From Leptobrachium leishanense (lineage: Eukaryota; Chordata; Amphibia; Anura; Megophryidae), in contig CM019066.1 of the NCBI GenBank assembly GCA_009667805.1, forward strand, positions 117,108,190 through 117,172,189: a stretch of 64,000 nt of DNA, written 5' to 3'. Numbering within the stretch: position 1 is the first letter of the stretch; each line of letters opens with the position of its first letter. A program made the translations under genes and the position numbers. Positions 36,729 through 47,280 of this stretch are shown piece by piece. The notes below the pieces were generated by a model that saw only the letters and a program-made list of their open reading frames with translations, had not been told where the DNA came from and made no database searches.

Positions 36729-36840
36729 ATGGCGTAACGCAGCATCTTACTTCAATTTTGATATATAAGAAGAAACTTGAAAAAGGTTTATGGCATTCCT
36801 AAATATATGGTAATTATATTAGAATATGTAAAACTTAACA
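36729..36840 (+). repeat. Right short LTR (112 bp)
   Basis: Runs ATGGCGTAACGCAGCATC ... AAACTTAACA and matches the left LTR apart from one indel and scattered substitutions. The difference between the two copies could date the insertion. Confidence 0.8.
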
Positions 36841-37486
36841 CTGCCGATCACAGCGCAGAGCAGCCGCCGGAAAAAGCTGACACGCAGATGAATGGGGTGA
36901 AAAAAAACAACTGTTCGCTTTAAAGTTTAAAATTTGAAATGCTGTTTGCAAAAAAACTACTGAATGAAAATGCCTGGAATTTACATATAAGATCCAATGA
37001 ATGTTAATAAAAAGGTCTGTTACAGAAAAATGAAAAACGATTTAAAAAAACCGGAAAAAAATTTTAACAAAAAAATCCACAAAAAATGCTTAAAAGATCC
37101 CAAAAAAATCTTAAAATACAAAGACTTTTTACTGCAGAATAAAATGATAAACGGTTTATTAGATATTGAATTAAACCTGGAATATTTTTAACATTGAAGC
37201 CTATGGGATTCAACTGAAGAAACATGAGGAATGAAACCACCAAACGGCAGGGCACTTCACTGACATTTCTCAGCTGTTTGGTGTTCTCTGAATAGATTAA
37301 CCATTGCTTCTCTATGGGGGATTTCACTGCCCTCAAACAGGCACCGTACATGCAGGCAATTCGCCAAAATTTGGCGAATTGCCTGCTTTCTGAATAGCCA
37401 AATGGCCCCGAAATGACCCCGTTCGCTGAAATTCAGTGTTCGGTAACATTTCGGGGCCAGATCGTCTCTCTCTCTGAATAACCATG
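36841..37486 (-). mobile_element. MITE, CAGGGTTATTCAAAGAG family, copy 2, right part
   Basis: Continues the MITE broken at 31838, from GAGCAGCCGCCGGAAAAAGC through the GCAATTCGCCAAAATTTGGCG motif to CTCTGAATAACCATG. With the LTR element removed, the order of blocks matches copy 1 at 3700-5014. Confidence 0.88.
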
Positions 37487-38512
37487 TAAGACTCTCTCAT
37501 GGTGTTAATTACTTATCACCATAATTTGCGTTTGTTGCAACAATGATAAACTTTGTCGATTGTGAGAGTGATTGCTTCTCCTGCTCTTGTGTGATTTTTC
37601 CTTTTGGAAAATACTGATGGTTACTGTCTTTGCAACTATGGTAAGCTACAGTGGTTGGTGGGGAACCCATTAGGTATCCATGACCTTATTCCAGTGGATA
37701 TTTCCACTTTCTTTTGTTATGCTTTTTCTGTGGAATAAAGGGACAGAGTTCCCAAATCTACACACATTTCCATGAAATTCTACTGAAAATATAGGACAGT
37801 ATCTCACACCAATGATCTCTCAACACAAGTTGACTTACGAAGACGTTCTTCAGTTACAACCCCATTTTAGCACACAAGACGATACATTTGTTTGCAGCTA
37901 TTTTCTAGCTATATATTCATGAAATCAACCATTCCAATGAGAATTCTCTTCTGCCTTAAGGAAATATGAAAAAATGCTAGCAACAAAAATACCACACAAA
38001 CAAACATAAGATTAAAATACCTTTTGAAATTAGGCCTTTGGTGAGATACTGAAACCTTGCTTTGATTAGCTATCTCACTGTACAGCGCTACGGAACTTGT
38101 TAGCGCTTTATAAAAACTTGTAACTGTAACTATTACAGTTACCCTTCTTTACATTACTAATGAATGTGTAACATATGACCAGTAAGGGAGGAGAAGTTGG
38201 TAAACTTCACAAGAGTTCTCACAGTGTTCCTAAATGAGTTTCCTCCCACCCATGTTTGACTTTCTCATGCGAAGTGAAGGAGTAAGCTCAACAAACAATT
38301 GGTTTTTTTGTTGTTGTTGTTGCATTTGGATCAGTTTGAAGTACTTCCAACATCTCACAAAAGACCTAGACTAGATGGATGTCATACATCCACCAGTTTT
38401 AAACCTGAATGTAATACACTAACACAAAATAACCAGAGGATGAAAATACATATTACAAAATAAATTATGATTTTAATAGGGTTGGAAGGAAAACCAAAAG
38501 TCAACTGTTAAA
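37487..38512. other. Unassigned DNA with an L2-tail remnant
   Basis: No gene recognised. About 38085-38115 (TACAGCGCTACGGAACTTG, then AGCGCTTTATAAA) is a remnant of the L2/SINE 3' tail. Confidence 0.4.
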
Positions 38513-39025
38513 GTACCGACTGGATGGAGTAGAGGTAACAGAGCACCACTCCAGTAAGTGTCCTTGGGCAAAACATCTAAAGGTACATACTTGCCTACCA
38601 CCCAGTATTGGCTGTGGAATCCAGTGGTAGCTTTTCTACCCTCCGACCATGGTGAAGCAAGTCAAAAAATCCAGTTCAGCATATCTCTCCAATACAAATG
38701 AGAAGAACGCTCGACTTTACGAGAATCGGGATCAACCTAACCACCAAGTTGCTGCTTTGAAACCATGGAAAAATGACCAGTTCTCACTCAGAAAACGCCA
38801 CCAACGAGTGTCTTTGGGCAAGACACCTAACGATATGGATGCACCTAACTTTCAAAATACTTGTACATCTCATAGATTGTAAATTCTCTTGGAAACAGGG
38901 TCCCCCTGAATTAGGTCATTATCCATGTGTGGTATTCTAATGTATCCTCCTTGTACACTGATCTTCTAAAACGCTGCAGAATTTGTAGCGCTATATAAAT
39001 AAAGCATAATAAGAATAAGAATAAA
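38513..39025 (+). mobile_element. tRNA-derived SINE, second copy
   Basis: Same family as 20920-21479: GTACCGACTGGATGGAGTAG, GGTACATACTTGCCTACCA, AGACACCTAACGATATGGATG, TAGATTGTAAATTC, then CGCTATATAAATAAAG and an ATA-like tail. It is internally deleted: the stretch between GAGGTAACA and CCAGTAAGTGTCC, including the B-box, is largely missing. It is probably no longer transcribed. Confidence 0.82.
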
Positions 39026-39105
39026 GGATTCGCATTTGTATATTTGTCCATTCATCCATTAAATGTGAAGAACCACTGTTTTCTCATATGTATGTACATA
39101 GAAAC

Positions 39106-40394
39106 ATAGAAAATGTCGGCAGATAAGAACCTTTCAGCCCATCTAGTCTGCCTAATTACATGGATACTTTACCTGGATTTATCTTTTGTTTAGGATAGCC
39201 TTATGCCTATCCCATGCCTGCTTAAATTCTTTTACTGTTTTGGGCTCTACCACTTCTACTGGAAGGCTGTTCCATGTATCCACCACCCTCTCAGTAAAAT
39301 AATGCTTCCTGATGATACTTTTAAACCTTTGCCCCTCTAATCTAAGACTATGTCCTCTTGTTTTGCTACTTTGTTTCCTTTTAAATATACTCCCTTCCTC
39401 TACCTTGTGGATTCCCTTTACGTATTTAAATGTTTCCATCATATCTCCTCTGTCTCATATTTTTTCTAAGCTATACATGTTAAGATCATTAAGCCTTTCC
39501 TGGTAACTTTTCTCCTTCAAGCCGTACACCATTTTAGTAGCCCTTCTCTGAACTCTCTCTAAGATGTCTATATCCTTCTGGAGATACGGTCTCCAGTACT
39601 GCACACAGTACTCCAAGTGAGGTCTCACCAGTGCTCTGTACAGTGGCATGAGCACTTCCCTTTTCCTACACAACCAAGCATTCTGCTAGCATTTCCTGCT
39701 GCTCTATTACATTGACTACTTAACCTTAGATCCTCTGCAATAATAACCCCTAAATCCCTTTCCTCAGATGTTGAGGTTAGGACTGTATCAAATATTCTAT
39801 ATTCAGCCCTTGGATTTTTACGCCCCAGGTGCATTATCTTGCTCTTTTCCACATTAAAACTCAATTGCCACAGCTCCGACCATTTATTTAGTTTACCTAA
39901 ATCATTTGTCATTTGGCTGATCCCTCCAGGAATGTCAACTCTGTTGCAAATCTTTGTGTCATCAGCAAAAATACATACTTTACCATTAATACCTTCTGCA
40001 ATATCACTAATAAAAATATTAAAGAGAATGGGTCCAAGTACTGACCCCTGAGGTACCCCACTGGTAACAAGACCTTGCGCCGAATAAACTCCATTTATCA
40101 CAACCGTCTGTTGCCTGTCACTCAGCCACTGCTGAGTATTGCATTCAACAATATTGGAATCCAAGATCAAAGATTGCAATTTATTGATAAGCCTTCTATG
40201 AGGAACAGTATCAAAAGCCTTACTGAAATCTAAATAAGCATTGTCTACTGCACCACCTTTGTCTATTATTTTTGTTACCCAATCAAAAAACTCAATAAGA
40301 CTAGTTTGGCATGATCTCCATGAGCTAAACCCATGTTGTTTCTGATCCTGTAATCTATGTGTAATCTATGTACAGTATGTTCTTAAGTATGTAT
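39106..40394 (-). pseudogene. CR1-like LINE ORF2 (reverse transcriptase) pseudogene
   Basis: Read on the minus strand from about 40370, it encodes the middle and end of a non-LTR retrotransposon reverse transcriptase: LDFSKAFDTVPHRR (finger/palm), [20 protein letters not shown], the catalytic FADDTK (about 39945-39977), [39 protein letters not shown] and the C-terminal NSLPVEVVEP. A frameshift near 39660-39700 and a stop in place of Arg near 39455 break the frame. The endonuclease and the 5' part are absent, as expected from 5' truncation. The 3' end carries the CATTTTCTATGTTTCTATGT tail shared with 8078-8470. It is a dead copy of the Jockey/CR1 group. Confidence 0.9.
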
Positions 40395-40402
40395 ATTTTA
40401 TG

Positions 40403-41685
40403 CAGTGTTCTTTTTTCAGCCGGTACTTGCCGATACGGAGTACCGGCACCTACTGGCTGAGTACCGGCACTTTTTTAAAAAAATATGTTGCGGGAAAGCA
40501 GGTTCCCGCTGTGGGCAGCTGGGGCTGCTAGCGGAATGCATTAACAGCATTCCGCTAGCAGCCGCTCGACTGGCTGCGTTACCCCAAGTGCCGCGTGTGC
40601 CATAATGTTCCTCCTCGTACGGCCGCTTCCTCAGTCCTCTGAAGGCTGTGACGCAGCCTATGCGGAGATCTCATGAGAGCGTGTCCCAGCCTTCAGAAGG
40701 CTGAGGAGGCGGCCACGTGCAGCAGCTCTCATGAGCTGCTCGGAGGAACACACGGTCCTGAGGCTAGGTAAGTATAATTCTGGGGTCCTTGTCTGGCTAT
40801 AATTAATTATGGGGGCATGTGTCTGGCTATAATTAATTCTGGGGGTCCCTGCCTGGCTAGAATTAATTCTGGGGTCATGTGTCTGGCTATAATTAATTCT
40901 GGGGGTCCCTGTCTGGCTATAATTAATTCTGGGGGTCCCTGTCTGGCTATAATTAATTCTGGGGGCATGTTTCTGGCTATAATTAATTCTGGGGGTCCCT
41001 GCCTGGCTATAATTAATTTTGGAGGCATGTGTCTGGCTATAATTAATTCTGGGCATCCCTGCCTGGCTATAATTAATTCTGGGGGTCCCTGCCTGGCAAT
41101 AATTAATTCTGGGGGCATGTGTCTGGCTATAATTAATTCTGGGCGTCCCTGCCTGGCTATAATTAATTCTGGGGGCATTTGTCTAGCTATAATTAAATCT
41201 GGGAGTCCCTGCCTAGCTATAATTAATTCTGAGGGTCCCTGCCTGGCTATAATTCATTCTGTGGGTCCCTGCATGGCTATAATTAATTCTGAGGGCATGT
41301 GCCTGGTTATAATTAATTCTGGGGGTCTGTGCCTGGTTATACATGATTCTCGGGGGGTGCATGTACTGTATATAAATATATATAACAGCGTGTGTAAATG
41401 CATGTATTTGTCTTTAAACAGGCTGCTGTGTGTAAAAGTCTGCATCTGTGTTCTCGTCGCAGTCCGGCGTTGCCCCCTTGCCCTGTACCCAAAAGGCTGG
41501 TATTGCTCTTAGAATCGCCACATTATCTGTTGCCTGCAAGTAAGAATGAATTGTAAAATTGCCTCTGTCCTTAAAGGGCTAATAAAAGAGTATTTTATTA
41601 GGACACAAAAAATAGTCGTAATAATCACTGCTTTTCCCTGGGCATGAGAGTACCCCCACCTATTTTTACAGAAAAAAAAGCACTG
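40403..41685. mobile_element. hAT-like element carrying a 30-bp minisatellite
   Basis: It starts CAGTGTTCTTTTTTCAGCC and ends ACAGAAAAAAAAGCACTG. The flanks ATTTTATG (40395-40402) and ATTTTACG (41686-41693) are an 8-bp duplication with one mismatch. The left part contains an inverted pair, GCTGCTAGCGGAATGC/GCATTCCGCTAGCAGC (about 40526-40562). The middle is the tandem array at 40774-41350. It is non-coding. Confidence 0.85.
40774..41350. repeat. 30-bp minisatellite, about 19 copies
   Basis: The unit is TCTGGCTATAATTAATTCTG followed by GGGGNNCNTG. Alternating variants (GGGTCCCTGCC and GGGCATGTGTC) suggest a 60-bp higher-order unit in places. Because 30 is a multiple of three, both strands stay open: the plus frame reads repeated CLAIINSGG (231 codons) and the minus frame reads repeated PELIIARQG. 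These are not genes. Confidence 0.96.
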
Positions 41686-41693
41686 ATTTTACG

Positions 41694-42594
41694 TATGTAT
41701 TAATCAGTTTTTTCTCTTTGTAGAACAGATGACGTTTTCCTCTTTGCAGTCTTTCAGTGCCTTTTCCTTGGATTATGAGATTACAACGGACCCATCATCA
41801 ATACCATGTCTTCTTCATGGTAATATTCCTAATAGAAACTAATGACTTTGTCTGAGAAAATAAATGGGCTGATGTTTGACCTCAGTAAAACGTACAACAC
41901 AAAGTTACACATATTCCTGTTATGGCTTTATTGCAGAAAAAAATTGCTTATTTAATCATTTTAAACAGAGTCTCTGATTTATATTAAGTATAAGGCTCCT
42001 TTTGTTCTGGTTTCTAGATTAGTAAATCTAACTTGAGAGACAAGCTATAATCGTATACAAGATGTGATGCAAGCCCTGTGTTGACCTGTGCTTTGAAGAT
42101 ATGTGCCCTGAATGAAATAATCATGCATTCATCTATTTACCATTGTGCTTTCTAAATAGACCCGATCATTAGACACACACAGGCTGCACAGAAAAGATGC
42201 AAAGCTTTGTAATTATTGCCAGTTATGATTTGTATTCTGCCCGCATTATCCATGCACAGGATATTGTTAGCATATCCAATAAACAGCACTTCTTTTAAAA
42301 AAAATGCAAAATGAAGGTATTTATTATAACAGCTCTAATTTTAATGGTTTTAATTATCTCCAATCATCAAATTATTTCTATATTTAATAGCCTAATTTAT
42401 TCTACATCTCAATTTGTGCAGGTCTTGTTAATTTGAGCTGCGCTCTCGTTCTATCTTTATGATCTGTGCAAACCTTGAATGTTATTTCAGCCCTAAAATA
42501 AAGTACATACAGAAAGAATGGCGTCGCGCCTGTACTCACCAGAGCGGCTGCAACAGCCAGGATTAACAACCCAGTTCATGTATAAAACCTAACA
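41694..42594. other. Unassigned AT-rich DNA
   Basis: No gene or known repeat recognised. Confidence 0.35.
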
Positions 42595-42889
42595 AGAAAA
42601 AAAATATGTCATCTGCGCTCATTTCTATATATTTCCATGTGCAACAAAATACTGTCAGAGGTTTTAGTTTGCTTAAATGGCCATTGAAGCGTAAGCTCAC
42701 TCGCTCCATCAAGGCACCTCTCAGTAGAGTGAGTCCTAACCAATGTACCAAAAGCTGCTCCTCTGAGCAACTGCATGGGGCGAGGGAGATTACGCTTTAA
42801 TGGCCATTTAAGCAAAATAAAACCCTCTGACAGTGTTTTGTTGCACATGGAAATATATAGAAACTAGCGCAGATGACATCTTTTTTTCC
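42595..42889. mobile_element. Foldback element, arms about 110 bp
   Basis: The left arm (about 42595-42705) and right arm (about 42780-42889) are inverted copies: ATGTCATCTGCGCT/AGCGCAGATGACAT, TATATATTTCCATGTGCAAC/GTTGCACATGGAAATATATA and TTAAATGGCCATT/AATGGCCATTTAA. A loop of about 75 bp separates them. No target duplication found. Confidence 0.85.
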
Positions 42890-43104
42890 TAAAATTAAGT
42901 GGCTGCATTAGAAAAGCTAGAACTAGCCGTGAATGTATTATGGGTAACACCAAAATACATGGGCAAGGTTCAGTAATGTTACAGGCGCCGGAGGGGGTGG
43001 TAATTTAGGTGAATATGTGGAAATGTAATGGTTGTGGTGCCAATGTGTGTCAGTTGCAGGCCCTTAGGGATATGTCCGACACCCGACAGAGATAGAAAAG
43101 GATA

Positions 43105-43925
43105 CAGTATTGATGCAATCCCTTAGGCGCAAGGTGGTACTCTTATATACAGTGGATTTCAGTTAAATCTATAGTTTTATAGTTCTGTACTGTAAAAAAT
43201 ATATTGTAATAATAGATGGCATAGATGTTATGTGTGTATAAAAACTGTACTCGCAGTCCATAAAATTAATAACTCTGGAATTTCGGTATGTGTTAGATCT
43301 CCCAAGGTGGTTCCTGGAGGGGAAACATAAGCCAGAAAAAGCAAAACGATTGTGCAGTACTCGGAGGTAATGATGAAGCCAGATTGCACTGGCGAAACGC
43401 GTTTCAGGATCTTAATATATTTTATTCTTGAATTTTGACCGCCTTTTAATTGTAGATCTTTAAATAAATTAAGATATTTTAAGATTTCGGATCCAGGGTG
43501 TTCACTTGCAATTCCCCTTGCACCACCCGCACTGGAGTCTGGAAATTGTATGCGGTAAAAGGAGGTTGGAGGCCACCTCAAGGACCTCATACGCTATTCA
43601 TCCTCAGAGCCGAGCAAAGAGGCTCTGAGTCTAGTAAGTACCCATAGGGATAAGAAGGGGCAAGTTACACCGAGTACTGCACAATCGTTTTGCTTTTTCT
43701 TTCTTATGTTTCACCTCCAGGAACCACCTTGGGAGATCTAACACATACCGAAATTCCAGAGTTATTAATTTTATGGACTGCGAGTACAGTTTATATACAC
43801 ACATAACATTTGTGCCATGTATTACAATATATTTTTTACAGTACAGAACTATAAAACTATAGATTTAACTGAAATCCACTGTATATAAGAGTACCACCTT
43901 GCGCCTAAGGGATTCCATCAATACA
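43105..43925. mobile_element. Foldback element, arms about 257 bp
   Basis: The left arm 43105-43364 and right arm 43671-43925 are inverted and highly similar over their full length, for example CCCTTAGGCGCAAGGTGGTA/TACCACCTTGCGCCTAAGGG and GCAAAACGATTGTGCAGTAC/GTACTGCACAATCGTTTTGC. The 306-bp loop includes GATGAAGCC and GGCGAAACGCGTTTCAGG. The minus frame at 43228-43590 crosses from arm to loop and has no domain. Confidence 0.92.
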
Positions 43926-44273
43926 ACACCAAAATACATTCCTGTTTGTGTGACGGTCATGTTTACTATATGTCGCTATTAAACACTTTATAATCACATG
44001 TTAATCTCTAGTAGAGCAAGTTCTACACCATATCTGTTGGTAAAAATTCAAACCCATTCATTAACAAATTTATTAGTAAGAGATAGGCAAAAGGTAACAT
44101 TTTATTTCCAAGAACGTTCTTGAATAATAGGGTAATATTTTCACATAAGAGAAAATACCACCAAGAACTATACCCCATGCATCCCTATTTAATAGTGATG
44201 TTTATCTTACTCCCTGGCTGCCTGTAATACAATCATGGGTTTTGGGAGGGGGAGCAAAACTATTGTGGAGTTG
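43926..44273. other. Unassigned DNA
   Basis: No gene or repeat family recognised. Confidence 0.35.
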
Positions 44274-44281
44274 CTCTTACA

Positions 44282-45800
44282 CAGGGCCAGATTACCATAG
44301 AGGCTGATGGAGCAGCAGCTCCAGGCCCATGCCCCAGAATAGGCCCAGAGAAAGGATAACTATGTCTGCATTGATGGACATTTGGACGCATGTTTCTCTG
44401 ACTCTATAGCAGCTGCAGGGTCATGTGAGGTATCACTTGAAACGCCTGAGCATGGCCTTTCCAATTATGCCAAACATGACCAGGTTTTATGTAAAAATAA
44501 GAATAAATTAATAAATATTTCTTAATTTTTCTTTTTCCTTCTAACACAGCAATATCTTTCACTTTTCAATTATAAAGTGAACAATGATGCTGCACTAACT
44601 CGCCATCACATTTCTCATGTCTCCATTCCAACAAGTGTGGAGGTGATGGCACAGTCCGTTGTTGCGAACTGTTACATTAAAAACCTAAACTGCCGCACTG
44701 CAGCGAAGAGCACTGGGGAGGGGGCCTTTGGACCCCTGCGTCATTAATCTTTACACCTCACAAGGTCAAGTAAGGCATCATAGGACAGGTCAGAGTCTGG
44801 CCTTTGCATTAATACCAAACGGGATCATGTAAAACAAAACAAAATAAACCTATTTTATTTATTTTTAGTTTCACAGCGATGGTATTGTCCATTTATCACG
44901 TATAAGGCTGCTGTCAGACGAGCGTAGTGTTCACGTCCGTGATTGCGCCTAAAAGTACGTCCGTGATAGCATGACAGGAAGCCCATCGGAGCCCGTTACA
45001 CGAAGTACGTCCGCACTGAACTGCGGACGCACAACGGCCGTGGCCCAGGGACGCAAGGCAGGCAAGAACGTACAACCGCTAGAACGGCCGCACAAAGTGC
45101 GCTGCGTCCGCAACGTCTGCATAGCTTTGTGTGTGAGTGATGGAACGTGGTCAGACGGACTGCATTTATACGTCCAGCATTTTTCACGGACAAAATGGTT
45201 TTGCTTTTTAATTTATTTTTCCTCCTACATCCGTCAAAAAATAAACGTCAGTGAAAAAAACGGACTGTGTGACCACTACTGTGTCTTCCGTACTGACGTA
45301 CGTCCGTGTGCAAGGACGTACAGTCCGTAGAAATCACGCTCGTCTGACCCTAGCCTTAAATGAGCAATACCACTGCCATTACTCACCTTTTAATTTCCCA
45401 CACTAGGAGCAAGGTCAGCATTTTTTAAATAGTCATATTATTCATAAAACATCATCCTCTAAAACACAAGCGAAATATTTCATTTGTTTTTAAAAAAATG
45501 TTAAAATTGGATATTTTCTCAGAAAAATGCAGTAACAGGTTTCCATTTGACTTTTTTTACACAAGAATTCCCTAGAGTATGTAACTACAAGGTTTGGATG
45601 ATAAAATGTGAAAAAATTATTTTACACACTTTAAATGATTGAAATCTAAATGAAAAATTAGTCACACAGTATCTGCCTCATTAGATATACCCGTATCTGC
45701 AATATTAAATAACCTAAAATATTTTTCATTTCACTAAATTCCAAAAAAAACCCAGCAAAATATTCAACTCCAGGCCCATAGAGATCTTAATCCGGCCCTG
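44282..45800. mobile_element. hAT-like element with a nested Harbinger-like MITE
   Basis: Begins CAGGGCCAGATTACCATAGA and ends TCTTAATCCGGCCCTG, with the exact duplication CTCTTACA at 44274-44281 and 45801-45808. It contains the inverted GGAGCAGCAGCTCC motif and modules also found in the TTAA family: GAGCATGGCCTTTCC and GTGAACAATGATGCTGCAC. The Harbinger-like copy D lies inside. No transposase. Confidence 0.93.
44906..45355 (-). mobile_element. Harbinger-like MITE, copy D
   Basis: Termini GGCTGCTGTCAGACGAGCG and CGCTCGTCTGACCCTAGCC, flanked by TAA (44903-44905) and TTA (45356-45358). It is the reverse-oriented sibling of copy A at 4376-4823, including the GTGACCACTACTG and AGTACGTCCGTGAT blocks. 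450 bp. Confidence 0.9.
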
Positions 45801-45812
45801 CTCTTACAGAAC

Positions 45813-45880
45813 AGTGGGATCTTGCCAGTGGCCCCTTTTTTGCCAGTGGCCTCATCTTTTGCCAGTGGCCTCATCTTATA
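45813..45880. repeat. Three-copy TTGCCAGTGGCC repeat
   Basis: Units of about 19-20 bp (TTGCCAGTGGCCTCATCTT, the first one diverged) end where the truncated TTAA element begins. Confidence 0.8.
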
Positions 45881-46322
45881 TTGTTCCCATTTCAATTATA
45901 ATGTGAACAATGATGCTGCACTAACGATTTTTGTATGCGGTGCGTTTATTAAAAATCGTGTAATTTTCCACACAAAAAAATGTAACGAGACCCCATCTCT
46001 AATTTTTTTAACATGCGCACCCCATACAAAATATAACCGCAATTGCTCGCATGTTAAAATGTGAAAAAAAAACACTTTACACGTTGTAAATTATTGAAAT
46101 TCATATTTTATTGCATTTTTTGTTATAATATATAGACAGGTCATGACGTATACATATAATAATGACATATTATGAATCTGCCGAGTCTGGCGGAAAGAAC
46201 GATATATAATATGTCTGGGTCATATACTAAAATAAGCCTTCAAAACACGTTTAAACATGATGAGCAAAATCGGTAAAAATGAGCTCAGCACAGAGGCGGG
46301 AAATGCCTCAGCAGCGAAAGGG
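45878..46322 (-). mobile_element. TTAA-flanked element, truncated copy 3
   Basis: In minus orientation it has the AT-rich half of the element at 26172-27387: CCCATTTCAATTATAATG, TTTTTGTATGCGGTGCG, ATGACATATTATGAATCTGC and the terminus GCAGCGAAAGGG, followed by TTAA (46323-46326). The hairpin-rich half is missing. Confidence 0.88.
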
Positions 46323-46326
46323 TTAA

Positions 46327-47272
46327 TGCCAAGTTAGTTCACCTCAATCCCATTTACTTGAAGTGGTGGACTGGCATCTCAAGCACTCGATGCAGACAAT
46401 TCATTGATTGTTATGGGGTAGAATTAATGGTATCTGTCGTAACCAAAACCTATGGAAAGCATCCACTGGTTCCTCCCTTTTTAGGAACAATCTCATGGGT
46501 CCTGGATACATTTAAATTCTTAGTTTTAATAATATTTAGTCCTGAAGGAAAATGATATCAAAGACTCTATAAAGAGAATATTTTGCTCAAACTAGTTTAA
46601 GGCACATAGATTCCCATGATAGAAAAATCTCAGTTTTTTTTCAAATAAATTCCAGTTGAAATATCCACTAGAATAAATGGACACATTATCTTGTATCTTG
46701 GACTTCTTAAACAATACATCTTTTTTATTAAAAGGAAATTATAAGTCTCTTTAAATGTGTGACTGAAAGTAACATAAATTGTCCTTTTTTAGTCGTTAAA
46801 GAATGTGGTTCCTTCAGGCTTCAATGGGCTTTTAATACAAATTATCCTCCTGCCATGTTCTGAACTAAGCGACACTGTAGGAAATACGTGGTCTCTTGAG
46901 AAACATTTTATTGGTTCATTTGCATATAAAGCCATGTGAGGCATAAAAAAGCACCTTTCTTTGACACCTTGTTACTTCAACTTGTGAATAAATTAATTGG
47001 GATATATATATATACATATATATATACAGCCCTATAGAAATATATTTGATAATTGTGTTTTTAAAATGGGTTCTCTAGACAAAAAAAATTAGGAAAGCAA
47101 ATCAGGTTATTTATAAAAAATCTCTTGAATCCCACACAATGTCTTTTATTTTGTGCCTAGAACAGTAATTCCTGCCTTTTTTCCACGGTGCTCTTGTGGC
47201 TCACAGTCATCTTGCTACAGCAAGCAGCTTGGATGATGGCCGCTGACAATTGTTACATGGCAAAGTAGTGTG
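46327..47272. other. Unassigned DNA
   Basis: No gene recognised. A TA-rich run lies at about 47003-47027. Confidence 0.35.
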
Positions 47273-47280
47273 CACACAGA

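Larger units (their letters stand above)
31839..36840 (+). mobile_element. 5-kb element with very short LTRs
   Basis: Direct repeats of 122 bp (31839-31960) and 112 bp (36729-36840) bracket 4.77 kb. The repeats are nearly identical except for a 10-bp difference (CGTGGTGCAG) and a few substitutions. They end in ACA, and each contains a TATATAAG box. ATGCC (31834-31838) and CTGCC (36841-36845) flank the whole, a 5-bp duplication with one mismatch. A primer-binding-site-like TGGTGCCAGAAATGGGATC starts 2 bp after the first repeat. The interior is AT-rich and I find no gag, protease, reverse transcriptase or integrase motif, so it is non-autonomous or decayed. There is no obvious polypurine tract before the right repeat. 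Confidence 0.75.

Noticed and set aside
40817..41512. 231-codon open frame with repeating CLAIINSGG
   Set aside because: It is the translation of a 30-bp minisatellite; both strands are open for the same reason.
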